A stretch of DNA of 9,434 nt from JAAZMI01 sp964603615 (GCA_964603615.1 CAZRVU010000059.1:1-9434), one strand, 5' to 3'; shown: positions 1 through 7,956, counted from the stretch's first letter. A program made the numbers and translations. Notes: a model not told the origin generated them from the sequence alone.

Positions 1-1
1 C

Positions 2-97
2 GGGCACTATATTTTCGGGACATCCGGAGGCCTGCACAAGGATCTGCCCGTAGAAAAAGTAAAAACCATGTACAGCATTGCCCGGCAGCTTGCCTGA
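2..97 (+). CDS. C-terminal end of a URO-D-family protein (partial)
   Basis: Reading from base 2, the frame is open through 31 codons to TGA at 95-97; the beginning lies outside the window. The peptide starts GHYIFGTSGGLHKDLP and ends in a helical VEKVKTMYSIARQLA stretch. The pattern 'G.YI.GTS.GL....P.E.V..M...AR' is what I know from the last strand and helix of uroporphyrinogen-decarboxylase-fold proteins, including corrinoid-dependent methyltransferases (MtaA/MtbA/CmuA-like) that are numerous in anaerobic Bacillota. With so little sequence, a heme-pathway HemE cannot be told from a methyltransferase, though the GTSGG wording favours the methyltransferase-like branch. No clear terminator follows the stop. 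The gene appears unrelated to the restriction-like operon downstream. Confidence 0.55.
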   Translation, partial: GHYIFGTSGGLHKDLPVEKVKTMYSIARQLA

Positions 98-142
98 GTG
101 GCGTCTAGAAGGAGCCCGGGTTGCACCGGAAACAAGTATTGC

Positions 143-170
143 TTGACACTAACAGGTATTAATAGATAAC
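143..170 (+). promoter_or_regulatory. Possible sigma-A promoter of the methyltransferase/helicase operon
   Basis: A perfect TTGACA (143-148) is followed after 16 bases by GATAAC (165-170), which matches four of six positions of TATAAT. The predicted start near 177 would give a leader of about 135 bases before the methyltransferase start at 313. It is the best promoter-like pair I found between the URO-D gene and the operon. The -10 box is only fair, so the call is moderate. Confidence 0.42.
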
Positions 171-190
171 ATTGGTTTGGAAGGTAATTT

Positions 191-232
191 ATGTGCCGCC
201 TGCCGGGCTGGGGGAGTATTGAAGGTTACTAA
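191..232 (+). other. Possible 13-codon leader ORF upstream of the operon
   Basis: ATG at 191 opens a 13-codon frame (MCRLPGWGSIEGY) that stops with TAA at 230-232. GGAAGG at 179-184 sits 6 bases before the ATG, a well-placed ribosome binding site, and the predicted transcript start is only a few bases further upstream. The TAATG at 230-234 overlaps a second, 4-codon ORF (MKKT) that also has GAAGG 6 bases before it. This arrangement could be a translated leader that tunes expression of the operon, but such short ORFs arise by chance. No homology is claimed. Confidence 0.18.
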
Positions 233-312
233 TGAAAAAAACCTGACGGCTTTCTACCCTTAATGATTTATTCAGCATGCCAGGTAGCTTATGTAAAGGA
301 ATGGATGGTGCG

Positions 313-3300
313 ATGTTGGAAAGATGGACAAATTTTTGTGAGGCCTTTACACCAGGGCAATTACTTAGCCTCTTACGCCAGATAGCGCCTGCTTTCAGGC
401 CGGGGCGGGGATTCCTTGCTAGTCATCTTAAGGATGACGAACCTTTTGATAAGGCCGAACAGATCGGCATAATAGAATTTCCGGATGCTCAGACCGTGAT
501 GGTCAGCGTTATGCGCATCAAGGGCGAACTCACTGCCCGTTCAAGCAAAGGCAAACAGTACGAGATAGCCAAACGTATCCTCAAGTATGGCAACCACAAT
601 GCCGGTATTTTTGTTTTTTATGACGGGGCCGGGCGTTTTCGGTTTTCACTAATCACCGTTACGTACCATGGCACGCGGCGGCAGTTCAGCACCTTCCGGC
701 GCTATACTTTTTTCGTCGATCCGGAGCTCTCCAACAAAACTTTTTTGCAGCAGATGCGGCGTGCCGATTTTTCCACGTTGTCAGGGATTCTGGAAACTTT
801 CTCCCTTGAAGCCGTTTCAGACGAGTTCTACAAGGAATTTAAACCCAAATTTGATGCCATCGCCGCTGCCGTGCAAGGCACTGCTGATGCAGGCTTCAAA
901 CAAGATTTTGCCCTGCTTTTTGCCATCCGCATCATCTTCTTGGGATTTGTGCAAAAGAAAGGCTGGCTGGGGGGCGACCCCAAATTTTTGCAAGGTTTCC
1001 GTGCGGAATATTCTGAAAAGAAGTGCTTAGGGAAAGAAGGGAAGGATGGAGAGGCGGCAGACGCCAGCGATATTTTTTATCGAGAATGGTTGGAACCTCT
1101 TTTTTTCGAAGCACTCAGTTCACCGCCCGGACGCAAGGTGGCCTATGGACATGCCCCCTTTTCGGAAAAGACTCAGGAAATGCTTCAGATGGTGCCTTAC
1201 CTGAATGGCGAGCTGTTCAAGTGCAAACGGGGCGTGGACGACGAAGGGCTTTGGATTCCCGATGAGGTCATCGGCAGTTTTTTCGATTTCCTTTTCCAGT
1301 ACAATTTTACCGTGGAAGAAAATGAACTTTACGATGAGGAGTTGGAGCTCAACCCCGAATTTTTGGGCATAATTTTTGAGCGCATTACAAATATGGACCA
1401 GGGAGCGGTCTATACACCGCGGGTGGAAGTGGATCTGATGTGCCGCCTAGCCCTGGTCAAGTGGCTGGAACGAACCGCCGCGATTGGAAAGGAAGATCTC
1501 TACCGCCTCCTTTTCCGCGAAGCCGGCACCGGTGAAGCCTATGACGAATATCAGAAACAGGGCGATTTTTCTCCCGCTGAAATACGCATCCTGATCGAAC
1601 GGCTGGAAAGCGTTACCGTATGCGATCCGGCGGCTGGTTCCGGGGCTTTCGAGGTGGGCATGCTGCAAGTGCTGGAACAAGTGCTGGAAAATCTTTACAC
1701 CCGCAACAACACCCCGGAGGACTTAAAGGCCAGGACACCCGCCCCCTTCGCATTAAAAAAGGCGATCATTGCCCATTCACTTTACGGCGCGGAGGTCAAA
1801 CGCTGGGCCGTATGGATTAACCAACTGCGCCTCTGGCTGACCCTTTTTGTGGACATGCCCGATGATCTCAAGGGTTCCTTCAAACCGTTGCTGCCCAACT
1901 TGACTTTTAAGGTCCGCACTGGCGATTCGTTGGTGCAGCGCATTGGCGGCAAAACATTTCCGGTGCAGGGCCATGCCAACCTGCCGCCGGAAGTCAGGCG
2001 CAAGATCAATCTTTTAAAACAAAGGAAGCATGATTTTTTCTACAACAAAAATGATGATTTCCAGCTTATTGAGCATGAAGAACTGGCCGTTTTCCGGGCT
2101 ATTTTGGATGCAGAGATTGCGGCACGGCAGGAGCAAATTTACCGCTTAACCGGCCCGAGGTTAAAACAAGTAACCCTGGCCGAAACTGGCCCGGAACAAG
2201 CCGAACTGGATTTCAGTAAGGAAGTGGGGGCCCTGCGCTCTGAGATTGCCGGCTTAAAGGCCCAGAAAAACAGCCTGCAGAGCGAGCGCCCCTTCGTCTG
2301 GAGCATTGAATTTGCCGAGGTTTTTTTCGACGGCGGTGGTTTCGATATCATCATCGGCAATCCGCCCTATGTGCGCCAGGAAAATATTACCGATCCCGGG
2401 GGGGCATTGGCCCCGGGGGACTATAAGGAAGCCCTGCTGGAGATGGTACGTGTTGACTTTACCGATTATTTTGCCTTGGCGCGGGCGCGCCTTGACCGGT
2501 TTAAACCAGGTCGCAAGCCCAGCGGCCGTTCTGATCTCTATACTTACTTTTATATTCGCTCCCTGCGCCTGCTCAATCCCCGTGGCGTGCATGTTTTTAT
2601 CTGTTCCAATTCCTGGTTGGATGTGGGCTACGGCGCCTGGTTGCAGGAGTTCTTTTTATGGCAGGTGCCGCTTTACCTGGTGATCGACAACCACGCCCGC
2701 CGCTCTTTTGCCCGTGCCGATATTAATACGGTCATCACCGTAGCCAGTGCACCCGGGAAAGTGGAGGAAGGCCACATCGCGCGCTTTGTGGCCTTCAAGC
2801 AGCCCTTTGAGGATGCAGTGCTCTCCGAAAATTTGTTGGCGATCGAAGGGGCCAAAGCTACCCTGCGGGACGACCGTTTCCGTATCTTTCCAATTACTGT
2901 AGGTGAGCTGTGGAGGGAGGGTTCGGAGGCAAACCGGGATTTGTCCCGGGCGGGTGAATCCGCTGTGGCCGGAAAAAGCATCGACCGTTTTGGTAGATAT
3001 GTGGGTGATAAATGGGGTGGCAAATACCTGCGTGCCCCGGATATCTTTTTTACCATCCTCGAAAAGGGCCGGGACAAGCTAGTGCGGCTGGGAGAAATAG
3101 CCGAAGTGCGTCGCGGTTTTACTACTGGCGCCAATGACTTTTTCTATTTGGAGCCGCTAGGCTCCGGTGCACGGCCGGGCCTGTTGCGGGTGCGCAATGG
3201 CAGCGGCTGGGAGGGGGAAATTGAAGAAGAATTCCTCAAGCCGGCAATTAAGAGCCCCCGTGAGTGCCGCAACATTCTGATCAAGCCGGAAGACCTTAAA

Positions 3301-3978
3301 AATCTTCTTTTTATGTGCCATCAGAGCAAGGCAGAATTAAAAGGCACAAAGGCGCTGGAATATATCGAGTGGGGGGAGCAACAAAAAATTGTGGTGAGTC
3401 AAGGTAAAAATAAAGGGAAAAGGGTCAAGGGATTTCAAAACCTAGAAACCATTAACAAACGAAAAATGTGGTGGAGTCTGGGTAAACGAAATATTTCAGG
3501 TTTACATTTTAATTACATGATCGATGATGTGGGTAAAACTTTTATTGGGGATTTCTACGCCAGTGATAATTTCCATGATATTTTCTTAGATAAGGAATAT
3601 GCTGTTAGTTTGAATTCGATAGTATTTTTTTTATTGCAAAACGTAATTGGTAGAGCAAATTTTGGGGGAGGCTTAATGAAAATTCAAGCATATGAGTTAA
3701 AAACCTTGAAATTGTTAAACCTTAAAACAAATTTTCCGGATGGTGCATTTTGTAGTGGCTTTTTTCCAATTTTTCAAGAATGTGGCATTGACCCCGAATC
3801 CGGGATCCCCATTGCCGAACAGGAACCCGACCCGCTGCCCGCCCGCAAAGCGCTGGACGATATCGTTTTTGACGCCCTGGACCTGACTGGGGAAGAGCGC
3901 AAAGAGGTTTACCGCGCTACCTGCGGGCTGGTCTGGAAGCGTATCAGCAAAGCAAGAAGCGTGAGACGTAATGGCTAA
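313..3978 (+). CDS. Adenine-type DNA methyltransferase with recognition domain (Eco57I / Type IIG-like)
   Basis: A 1221-residue class I SAM-dependent DNA methyltransferase, probably forming N6-methyladenine. Motif X-like GAVYTP has its Tyr at residue 367. Motif I DPAAGSGAF (SAM binding) is at 438-446. Catalytic motif IV NPPY is at 683-686, preceded by FDIIIG. A charged, coiled-coil-prone insert (about 560-665) separates motifs I and IV. The N-terminal region (about 30-150) resembles the front part of large Eco57I-type enzymes, but I find no PD-(D/E)xK site: its FPD...RIK lacks the acidic residue. A target-recognition domain begins near LGEIAEVRRGFTTG (about 926-939) and runs to about 1155, so the protein should choose its own site. 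Start: ATG at 313 has AAAGGA at 295-300. The in-frame ATG at 277 (12 codons longer) lacks a ribosome binding site, and ATG 301 abuts AAAGGA. The stop overlaps the next gene by 8 bases, implying coupled translation. Restriction, if any, probably needs the downstream partner. Confidence 0.9.
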   Translation: MLERWTNFCEAFTPGQLLSLLRQIAPAFRPGRGFLASHLKDDEPFDKAEQIGIIEFPDAQTVMVSVMRIKGELTARSSKGKQYEIAKRILKYGNHNAGIFVFYDGAGRFRFSLITVTYHGTRRQFSTFRRYTFFVDPELSNKTFLQQMRRADFSTLSGILETFSLEAVSDEFYKEFKPKFDAIAAAVQGTADAGFKQDFALLFAIRIIFLGFVQKKGWLGGDPKFLQGFRAEYSEKKCLGKEGKDGEAADASDIFYREWLEPLFFEALSSPPGRKVAYGHAPFSEKTQEMLQMVPYLNGELFKCKRGVDDEGLWIPDEVIGSFFDFLFQYNFTVEENELYDEELELNPEFLGIIFERITNMDQGAVYTPRVEVDLMCRLALVKWLERTAAIGKEDLYRLLFREAGTGEAYDEYQKQGDFSPAEIRILIERLESVTVCDPAAGSGAFEVGMLQVLEQVLENLYTRNNTPEDLKARTPAPFALKKAIIAHSLYGAEVKRWAVWINQLRLWLTLFVDMPDDLKGSFKPLLPNLTFKVRTGDSLVQRIGGKTFPVQGHANLPPEVRRKINLLKQRKHDFFYNKNDDFQLIEHEELAVFRAILDAEIAARQEQIYRLTGPRLKQVTLAETGPEQAELDFSKEVGALRSEIAGLKAQKNSLQSERPFVWSIEFAEVFFDGGGFDIIIGNPPYVRQENITDPGGALAPGDYKEALLEMVRVDFTDYFALARARLDRFKPGRKPSGRSDLYTYFYIRSLRLLNPRGVHVFICSNSWLDVGYGAWLQEFFLWQVPLYLVIDNHARRSFARADINTVITVASAPGKVEEGHIARFVAFKQPFEDAVLSENLLAIEGAKATLRDDRFRIFPITVGELWREGSEANRDLSRAGESAVAGKSIDRFGRYVGDKWGGKYLRAPDIFFTILEKGRDKLVRLGEIAEVRRGFTTGANDFFYLEPLGSGARPGLLRVRNGSGWEGEIEEEFLKPAIKSPRECRNILIKPEDLKNLLFMCHQSKAELKGTKALEYIEWGEQQKIVVSQGKNKGKRVKGFQNLETINKRKMWWSLGKRNISGLHFNYMIDDVGKTFIGDFYASDNFHDIFLDKEYAVSLNSIVFFLLQNVIGRANFGGGLMKIQAYELKTLKLLNLKTNFPDGAFCSGFFPIFQECGIDPESGIPIAEQEPDPLPARKALDDIVFDALDLTGEERKEVYRATCGLVWKRISKARSVRRNG
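3370..3780 (+). other. AT-rich block inside the target-recognition domain
   Basis: From about 3370 to 3780 the coding sequence changes abruptly to AT-rich codons. By hand count the 60-base lines at 3481 and 3601 are about 30% and 28% GC, while the line at 3781 is 65% GC. The reading frame stays open. The encoded residues (about 1020-1155) include ASDNFHDIFL, LNSIVFFLLQ and FGGGLMKIQAYELKTLKL, typical of the second half of a recognition domain in Type IIG-like enzymes. A boundary this sharp inside a specificity domain suggests replacement by recombination from a different donor. It also contains a run of eight T (3625-3632). Confidence 0.6.
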
Positions 3979-6900
3979 AAATTTTATTACCAACGCCAGG
4001 CAACGCAGCCTGAAAGGCCGCATCCAGACGCTTATCCAGCACAGCCAGGAGTTAAAATTCCTGGTAGGTTTCTTCTATTTTTCCGGCTGGCAGGAGCTCT
4101 ATGCAGCCCTGAAGAAGCGCGCTGACTTGAATATCAAAATCCTGGTGGGGATGGATACGGATTTGCACCTTGGACGGGTGCTGGAGGTGGCTGACCCCGA
4201 CGCTGCCGGCAGCACCCAACGGGAACTCGTGGGGCGGTTTTATGCTTCTTTGCGCACTGCATTGCAAGACGAGGCCCTCGACACGCAGGCTTTTTATGAA
4301 CAGGTTTCTTTCTTTCTGCAACTCCTGGAAGGAGGCCGTTTGCAAATTCGCAAAACGTTTGATCCCAACCACGCCAAGCTCTATCTGTTTTGCTTGAATG
4401 AGGCCGGGCAATCGCTCATTGACGCGCCCGGTCGCTTTATCACCGGTTCCAGCAATTTGACCCGTGCCGGCTTGTTGGGGCAGCACGAATTTAACGTGGA
4501 AATCGGCGATTACGGCTGGGAAGATGCCGAAGGGTACTTCGACGATCTGTGGGCGGCGGCAATTCCGCTCAGCGAACTGCATGAACGCAAGGAAGAGATC
4601 ATCCGCCTGATCCGCCGTCAGACCCAGGTGGCCGAAATTACGCCTTTTGAAGCCTACGCCCTGGTGCTAAAAACATACCTGGATTTAATGGAACAAAAGG
4701 CGCTTCGCCCGCAGATCAAACGCTTGATGGAAGAACATGGTTACAGGGTATATCGTTATCAGAAAGAAGCCGTGCAGCAGGCGTTCACTGTACTGGAAGA
4801 ATACGGCGGCGTGATCCTGGCCGATGTGGTTGGGCTGGGGAAATCGGTTATCGCCAGTTGGCTGGCGCGGGAGCGCGGCGGCCGCGGGCTCGTTATCTGC
4901 CCCCCGGCTTTGATTGGCGATCCACAAACCAAATCTACCGGCTGGTATAAATACCTGAGCGATTTTGAACTGCACGACTGGGACGTTCATTCCCTGGGTA
5001 TGCTGGATAAGGTGCAGGAATATCTCGAACTGTATGGCGATGATATTACCACCATTGTAGTAGACGAGGCGCACCGTTTCCGCAATGAAGACACGGAGGC
5101 CTATGAACGCCTGAGCCAGATCTGTGCTAACCGGGGCGTTATCTTGCTCACGGCAACCCCCTTCAACAACGCACCGGCCGATATCTTTGCCCTGCTCAAA
5201 CTTTTCATCCCTCCGGGCAGATCTACCCTGACGTTGGATGAAAGGCTGGCTGCCCGCTTTTCCCGCTACAATAGCGAATTCCGCAAGCTTTCATATATCC
5301 TCCGTTACTGCAATGCCGGCGGTGAAAAACAGGCCCGGGCAGAAGGGTACTATACCGCTATTTTTGATCTTTCGCCACCCATCGATCTGCTGCGCACACA
5401 ACGGCGGGTCAGGGAGATGGCAGATGAAATACGTACCGTCGTGGAACCCGTTATTATCCGTCGTAACCGGCTCGACCTGAAAAGCGATCCGGTTTATGCC
5501 CGGGAGCTCACGGCGCTTTCCACAGTTGACGATCCTGTTGAACTGTTTTATGAGTTAACCCCCGACCAATCGGCTTTTTACAATGAAGTGATTAATGAAT
5601 ATTTCGGTGAAGAAGGGCGATTCAAGGGGGCTATATACCAGCCTTTCGTTTATGAGCATTACCATGAGCTGGCACAGTTAGATGATAAGGGTAATTTTGA
5701 TTATTTACAGCAGCGCAACCTTTACGAATTCATGCGGCGGTTGCTGGTCAAACGTTTTGAAAGTTCTTTTGGCGCTTTTGCCAAAAGCGTGGACAATTTT
5801 ATTTTCATTCATTCTATTGTTTTGACATTCATCGAAAAAACAGGCCGCTACATTCTGGACCGGAGTTTAATCGAAAAAATCTGGGAAGCGGACGAGGAAA
5901 CCATTGAGGAAGAGCTCCGGCAATTTGCCGGGCGCCTGGCGGAAGAGGAAAACCTGAGCCCGCATCACGATCACATTTATGACATCGCGGAATTTGATGA
6001 ACCGGAGCAATTTCTCGACGATATTCGGTCCGATCTGAAGTTATTTCAACATATTGCCGGTCAGGTGGAAACGCTTCAACTAGCTGTGAGGGATCCAAAA
6101 AGTGAACGCTTCGTGCAAGCTGTGCGGGGGATTTTAGAAGCACCGCCTCACGCTGGCGAACCGCGCCGCAAGGTAGTTGTCTTCAGTGAATACACGGATA
6201 CGGTTAGGCACATTGCCCCAGTCCTGCAAACTGCCTTTCCGGAACGGGTGCTGGTGGCCGACGGTTCGCTGGGCAAGGGTTTTTTTGATGATCTGCTTGC
6301 CAATTTCGATGCCAGCCACCCGATAGAAAGACAACGTGATGATTTCGACATCCTCGTGACGACCGATAAACTCTCCGAAGGGGTAAACCTGAACAGGGCC
6401 GGTGCGGTGCTCAACTATGATATTCCCTGGAATCCCACGCGTGTCATTCAGCGTTTGGGGCGCATCAACCGCATTGGACGCCAAGTTTTCGAAAGATTGT
6501 TTATCCGCAATTTTTTTCCTACAGAGCAGGGCGCCGAAGTGGTCAAAAGCCGTGAAATCGCAGCGCAAAAAATGTTCTTGATCCACAATACCCTTGGAGA
6601 AGATGCAAAAATATTTGCTCCCGATGAAACTCCTTCTCCAGCCGAGCTTTTTAAACGCATTAACCGCAATCCGGAGGAAGAGGAGGAGGAAAGCTTGCTT
6701 ACATCCATCCGGCGGGAATATTTTAAGATCCGGGAACAGTACCCGGACTTGATCGCCGGGCTGGCAGACTACCCGGCACGCGTCAAAACGGCAAAAAAGG
6801 CCGGACAAAACGAATTGCTGGTTTTCCGCCGGAAAGGGCTGCAGCTTTTTATTCACCACATTGATACTGTAGCAGATGCGGCCGGCAAGAGGCCCGCGGT

Positions 6901-7372
6901 GTGCTCCTCGTCTCTTGAAAAAGCAGTGCCGCGCCTTCATTGCCGGTTGGAAACGCCCCGCGAGCCATTGAGCCCTTTATTTTGGCCCGCCTATGAAAAA
7001 ATTAAGGCCTATCGGGAACAAGCACCCGGTCCTCCCGGCGAGCAGTCATTGCCCGTTAAAGCTGAAAATAATCTGCGCAGTGCGTTGGAAAACCATGCTG
7101 CCGGTTTGGAAGGGTACCTGTCCTTTATTCAAACCCTGTTGCGTGACTTAAAGATGTATCAGACCTTGCCAAAGTATACTTTGCGCCGGCTGACGATCGT
7201 AGAGATGGACGGCAAGGTTTCTCCAAGGGGGTTGGCGCGTTTTCGTGCCGAATTGAAGGCCCTCCGGCGATTTTTGGGCGCGGATTATTTAAAGCGCATT
7301 GAACAGCGCGTCAAAGACCTGCGGACGGAGATCATCATCGCGGTGGAAAACATAAAAAGCGCCCCCCATTAA
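3971..7372 (+). CDS. PLD/HKD nuclease-like domain fused to SNF2-family helicase
   Basis: A 1133-residue fusion. The N-terminal PLD-like domain (about 1-200) starts with a GFFYFSGW-type segment and has one HKD-type site: HAK at 134-136 and GSSN at 159-162, then Glu 173/177. The usual HKD Asp is replaced by Cys 141, leaving an H-K-N-E set like that of BfiI-type PLD nucleases. One site per chain implies catalysis by a dimer. The SNF2/RapA-like motor follows: motif I DVVGLGKS 285-292, motif II DEAH 365-368, motif III TATPFNN 394-400, motif IV VVVFSEYTD from 735, motif V TTDKLSEGVNL from 797, motif VI QRLGRINRIG 827-836. The 500-730 insert and the 880-1133 tail, which includes an acidic EEEEEE run, are not recognised. 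I recall an uncharacterised CDD family of HKD nucleases fused to Snf2-like helicases. ATG 3971 overlaps the methyltransferase stop and lacks a strong ribosome binding site, so translation is probably coupled. Likely role: ATP-driven translocation and DNA cleavage. Confidence 0.9.
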   Translation: MAKNFITNARQRSLKGRIQTLIQHSQELKFLVGFFYFSGWQELYAALKKRADLNIKILVGMDTDLHLGRVLEVADPDAAGSTQRELVGRFYASLRTALQDEALDTQAFYEQVSFFLQLLEGGRLQIRKTFDPNHAKLYLFCLNEAGQSLIDAPGRFITGSSNLTRAGLLGQHEFNVEIGDYGWEDAEGYFDDLWAAAIPLSELHERKEEIIRLIRRQTQVAEITPFEAYALVLKTYLDLMEQKALRPQIKRLMEEHGYRVYRYQKEAVQQAFTVLEEYGGVILADVVGLGKSVIASWLARERGGRGLVICPPALIGDPQTKSTGWYKYLSDFELHDWDVHSLGMLDKVQEYLELYGDDITTIVVDEAHRFRNEDTEAYERLSQICANRGVILLTATPFNNAPADIFALLKLFIPPGRSTLTLDERLAARFSRYNSEFRKLSYILRYCNAGGEKQARAEGYYTAIFDLSPPIDLLRTQRRVREMADEIRTVVEPVIIRRNRLDLKSDPVYARELTALSTVDDPVELFYELTPDQSAFYNEVINEYFGEEGRFKGAIYQPFVYEHYHELAQLDDKGNFDYLQQRNLYEFMRRLLVKRFESSFGAFAKSVDNFIFIHSIVLTFIEKTGRYILDRSLIEKIWEADEETIEEELRQFAGRLAEEENLSPHHDHIYDIAEFDEPEQFLDDIRSDLKLFQHIAGQVETLQLAVRDPKSERFVQAVRGILEAPPHAGEPRRKVVVFSEYTDTVRHIAPVLQTAFPERVLVADGSLGKGFFDDLLANFDASHPIERQRDDFDILVTTDKLSEGVNLNRAGAVLNYDIPWNPTRVIQRLGRINRIGRQVFERLFIRNFFPTEQGAEVVKSREIAAQKMFLIHNTLGEDAKIFAPDETPSPAELFKRINRNPEEEEEESLLTSIRREYFKIREQYPDLIAGLADYPARVKTAKKAGQNELLVFRRKGLQLFIHHIDTVADAAGKRPAVCSSSLEKAVPRLHCRLETPREPLSPLFWPAYEKIKAYREQAPGPPGEQSLPVKAENNLRSALENHAAGLEGYLSFIQTLLRDLKMYQTLPKYTLRRLTIVEMDGKVSPRGLARFRAELKALRRFLGADYLKRIEQRVKDLRTEIIIAVENIKSAPH

Positions 7373-7408
7373 TTTATAAAAGGGATGCCGGTTGTTAAAA
7401 AATAAATT

Positions 7409-7434
7409 AGACGCCTCTTTTTTTACGGGCGTCT
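7409..7434 (-). terminator. Intrinsic terminator between the convergent helicase and tsaA genes
   Basis: AGACGCC (7409-7415) pairs perfectly with GGCGTCT (7428-7434) around a 12-base loop. On the minus strand the stem is followed by a U-rich stretch (complement of the A-rich 7397-7408), so it fits best as the tsaA terminator. The tsaA stop codon (7423-7425) lies in the loop. On the plus strand the tail is only TTCCCT, so it may stop helicase transcripts less well. Confidence 0.65.
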
Positions 7435-7956
7435 TTCCCTGTAAATTTTCTCCATCCAAGGGGCAACTTTTACGTCTTTAACGGCGCAAAACCCGGGGTT
7501 ATACGGTTTAATATCTACAATGGGGCTACCGTCAACGGCATCCAGGCCCTGGACCCTAAGAATATTATCTACGCGTTCCAACAAACGCACCGCTGTTACA
7601 CAAATCGGGTTGGGACGTGCAGGGCTGCAGGTCGCAAATACCCCGGTTAGTGGCAAATCGTTTCTGCCCATCGGGTGGACCTTAGTAAACCGGCGCCCTT
7701 CAGGATGTACAAGGTGTGCCCAATATAGAACTAGGAGGTGGGAAAAATCCTCTAGGCCGTCAAGGCAACTTACGTGGTTTTTATCAATAACAAGCTCTGA
7801 AATCCTTTTTTTATATCCCTGCCATTTGCCCTGGGGCTGCCACTTCAAGTCATCAGATTCGGCAGTTAGAACCGGTTTTTTCACTTCGTTCCGCACTACG
7901 CCCACGGGTTTGATGATCATTTCAAGTGAATTTTGGCCTTGTTGATTGTTTTTCAT
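7423..7956 (-). CDS. tsaA: TsaA/TrmO-family tRNA methyltransferase
   Basis: A 177-residue member of the TsaA (YaeB/TrmO, VirR-like) family. The E. coli TrmO protein uses S-adenosylmethionine to methylate N6-threonylcarbamoyladenosine at position 37 of certain tRNAs in the cytoplasm. Family signatures in order: KPVGVVRNEV (16-25), LEDFSHLLVLYWAH (68-81), VHPMGR (93-98), FATCSPARPNPI (107-118) and GLDAVDGSPIVDIKPY (137-152). The FATxSPxRPNP and DIKPY segments are the most conserved parts of the fold. Residue 110 is Cys where TrmO usually has Arg. The chain is shorter than E. coli TrmO and appears to lack its C-terminal extension, so the substrate may differ. ATG at 7956 is chosen because AAGGAAGG (7963-7970) precedes it; the internal ATG at residue 13, where shorter homologues may begin, has no ribosome binding site. 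It is transcribed toward the helicase and likely monocistronic. Confidence 0.88.
   Translation of the reverse strand: MKNNQQGQNSLEMIIKPVGVVRNEVKKPVLTAESDDLKWQPQGKWQGYKKRISELVIDKNHVSCLDGLEDFSHLLVLYWAHLVHPEGRRFTKVHPMGRNDLPLTGVFATCSPARPNPICVTAVRLLERVDNILRVQGLDAVDGSPIVDIKPYNPGFCAVKDVKVAPWMEKIYRERRP

Noticed and set aside
98..276. Mobile-element boundary or attachment site at the operon's left edge
   Set aside because: No integrase, tRNA gene or direct repeat shared between the two flanks of the operon was seen, so transfer is not demonstrated by boundaries.
277..312. Longer methyltransferase start at ATG 277 (12 extra codons)
   Set aside because: No ribosome binding site before 277. AAAGGA at 295-300 points to ATG 313, although the spacing is long and 277 cannot be excluded.
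6134..6940. 268-codon open frame on the minus strand inside the helicase gene
   Set aside because: It lies antisense to conserved helicase motifs V and VI, has no recognisable domain, and is a shadow of the GC-rich coding frame.
313..7372. Full DISARM or BREX locus
   Set aside because: Only a methyltransferase and a PLD-helicase are present. There are no drmA/drmB-like, pglZ, brxC or Lon-like genes, and both sides are occupied by unrelated genes or non-coding DNA.
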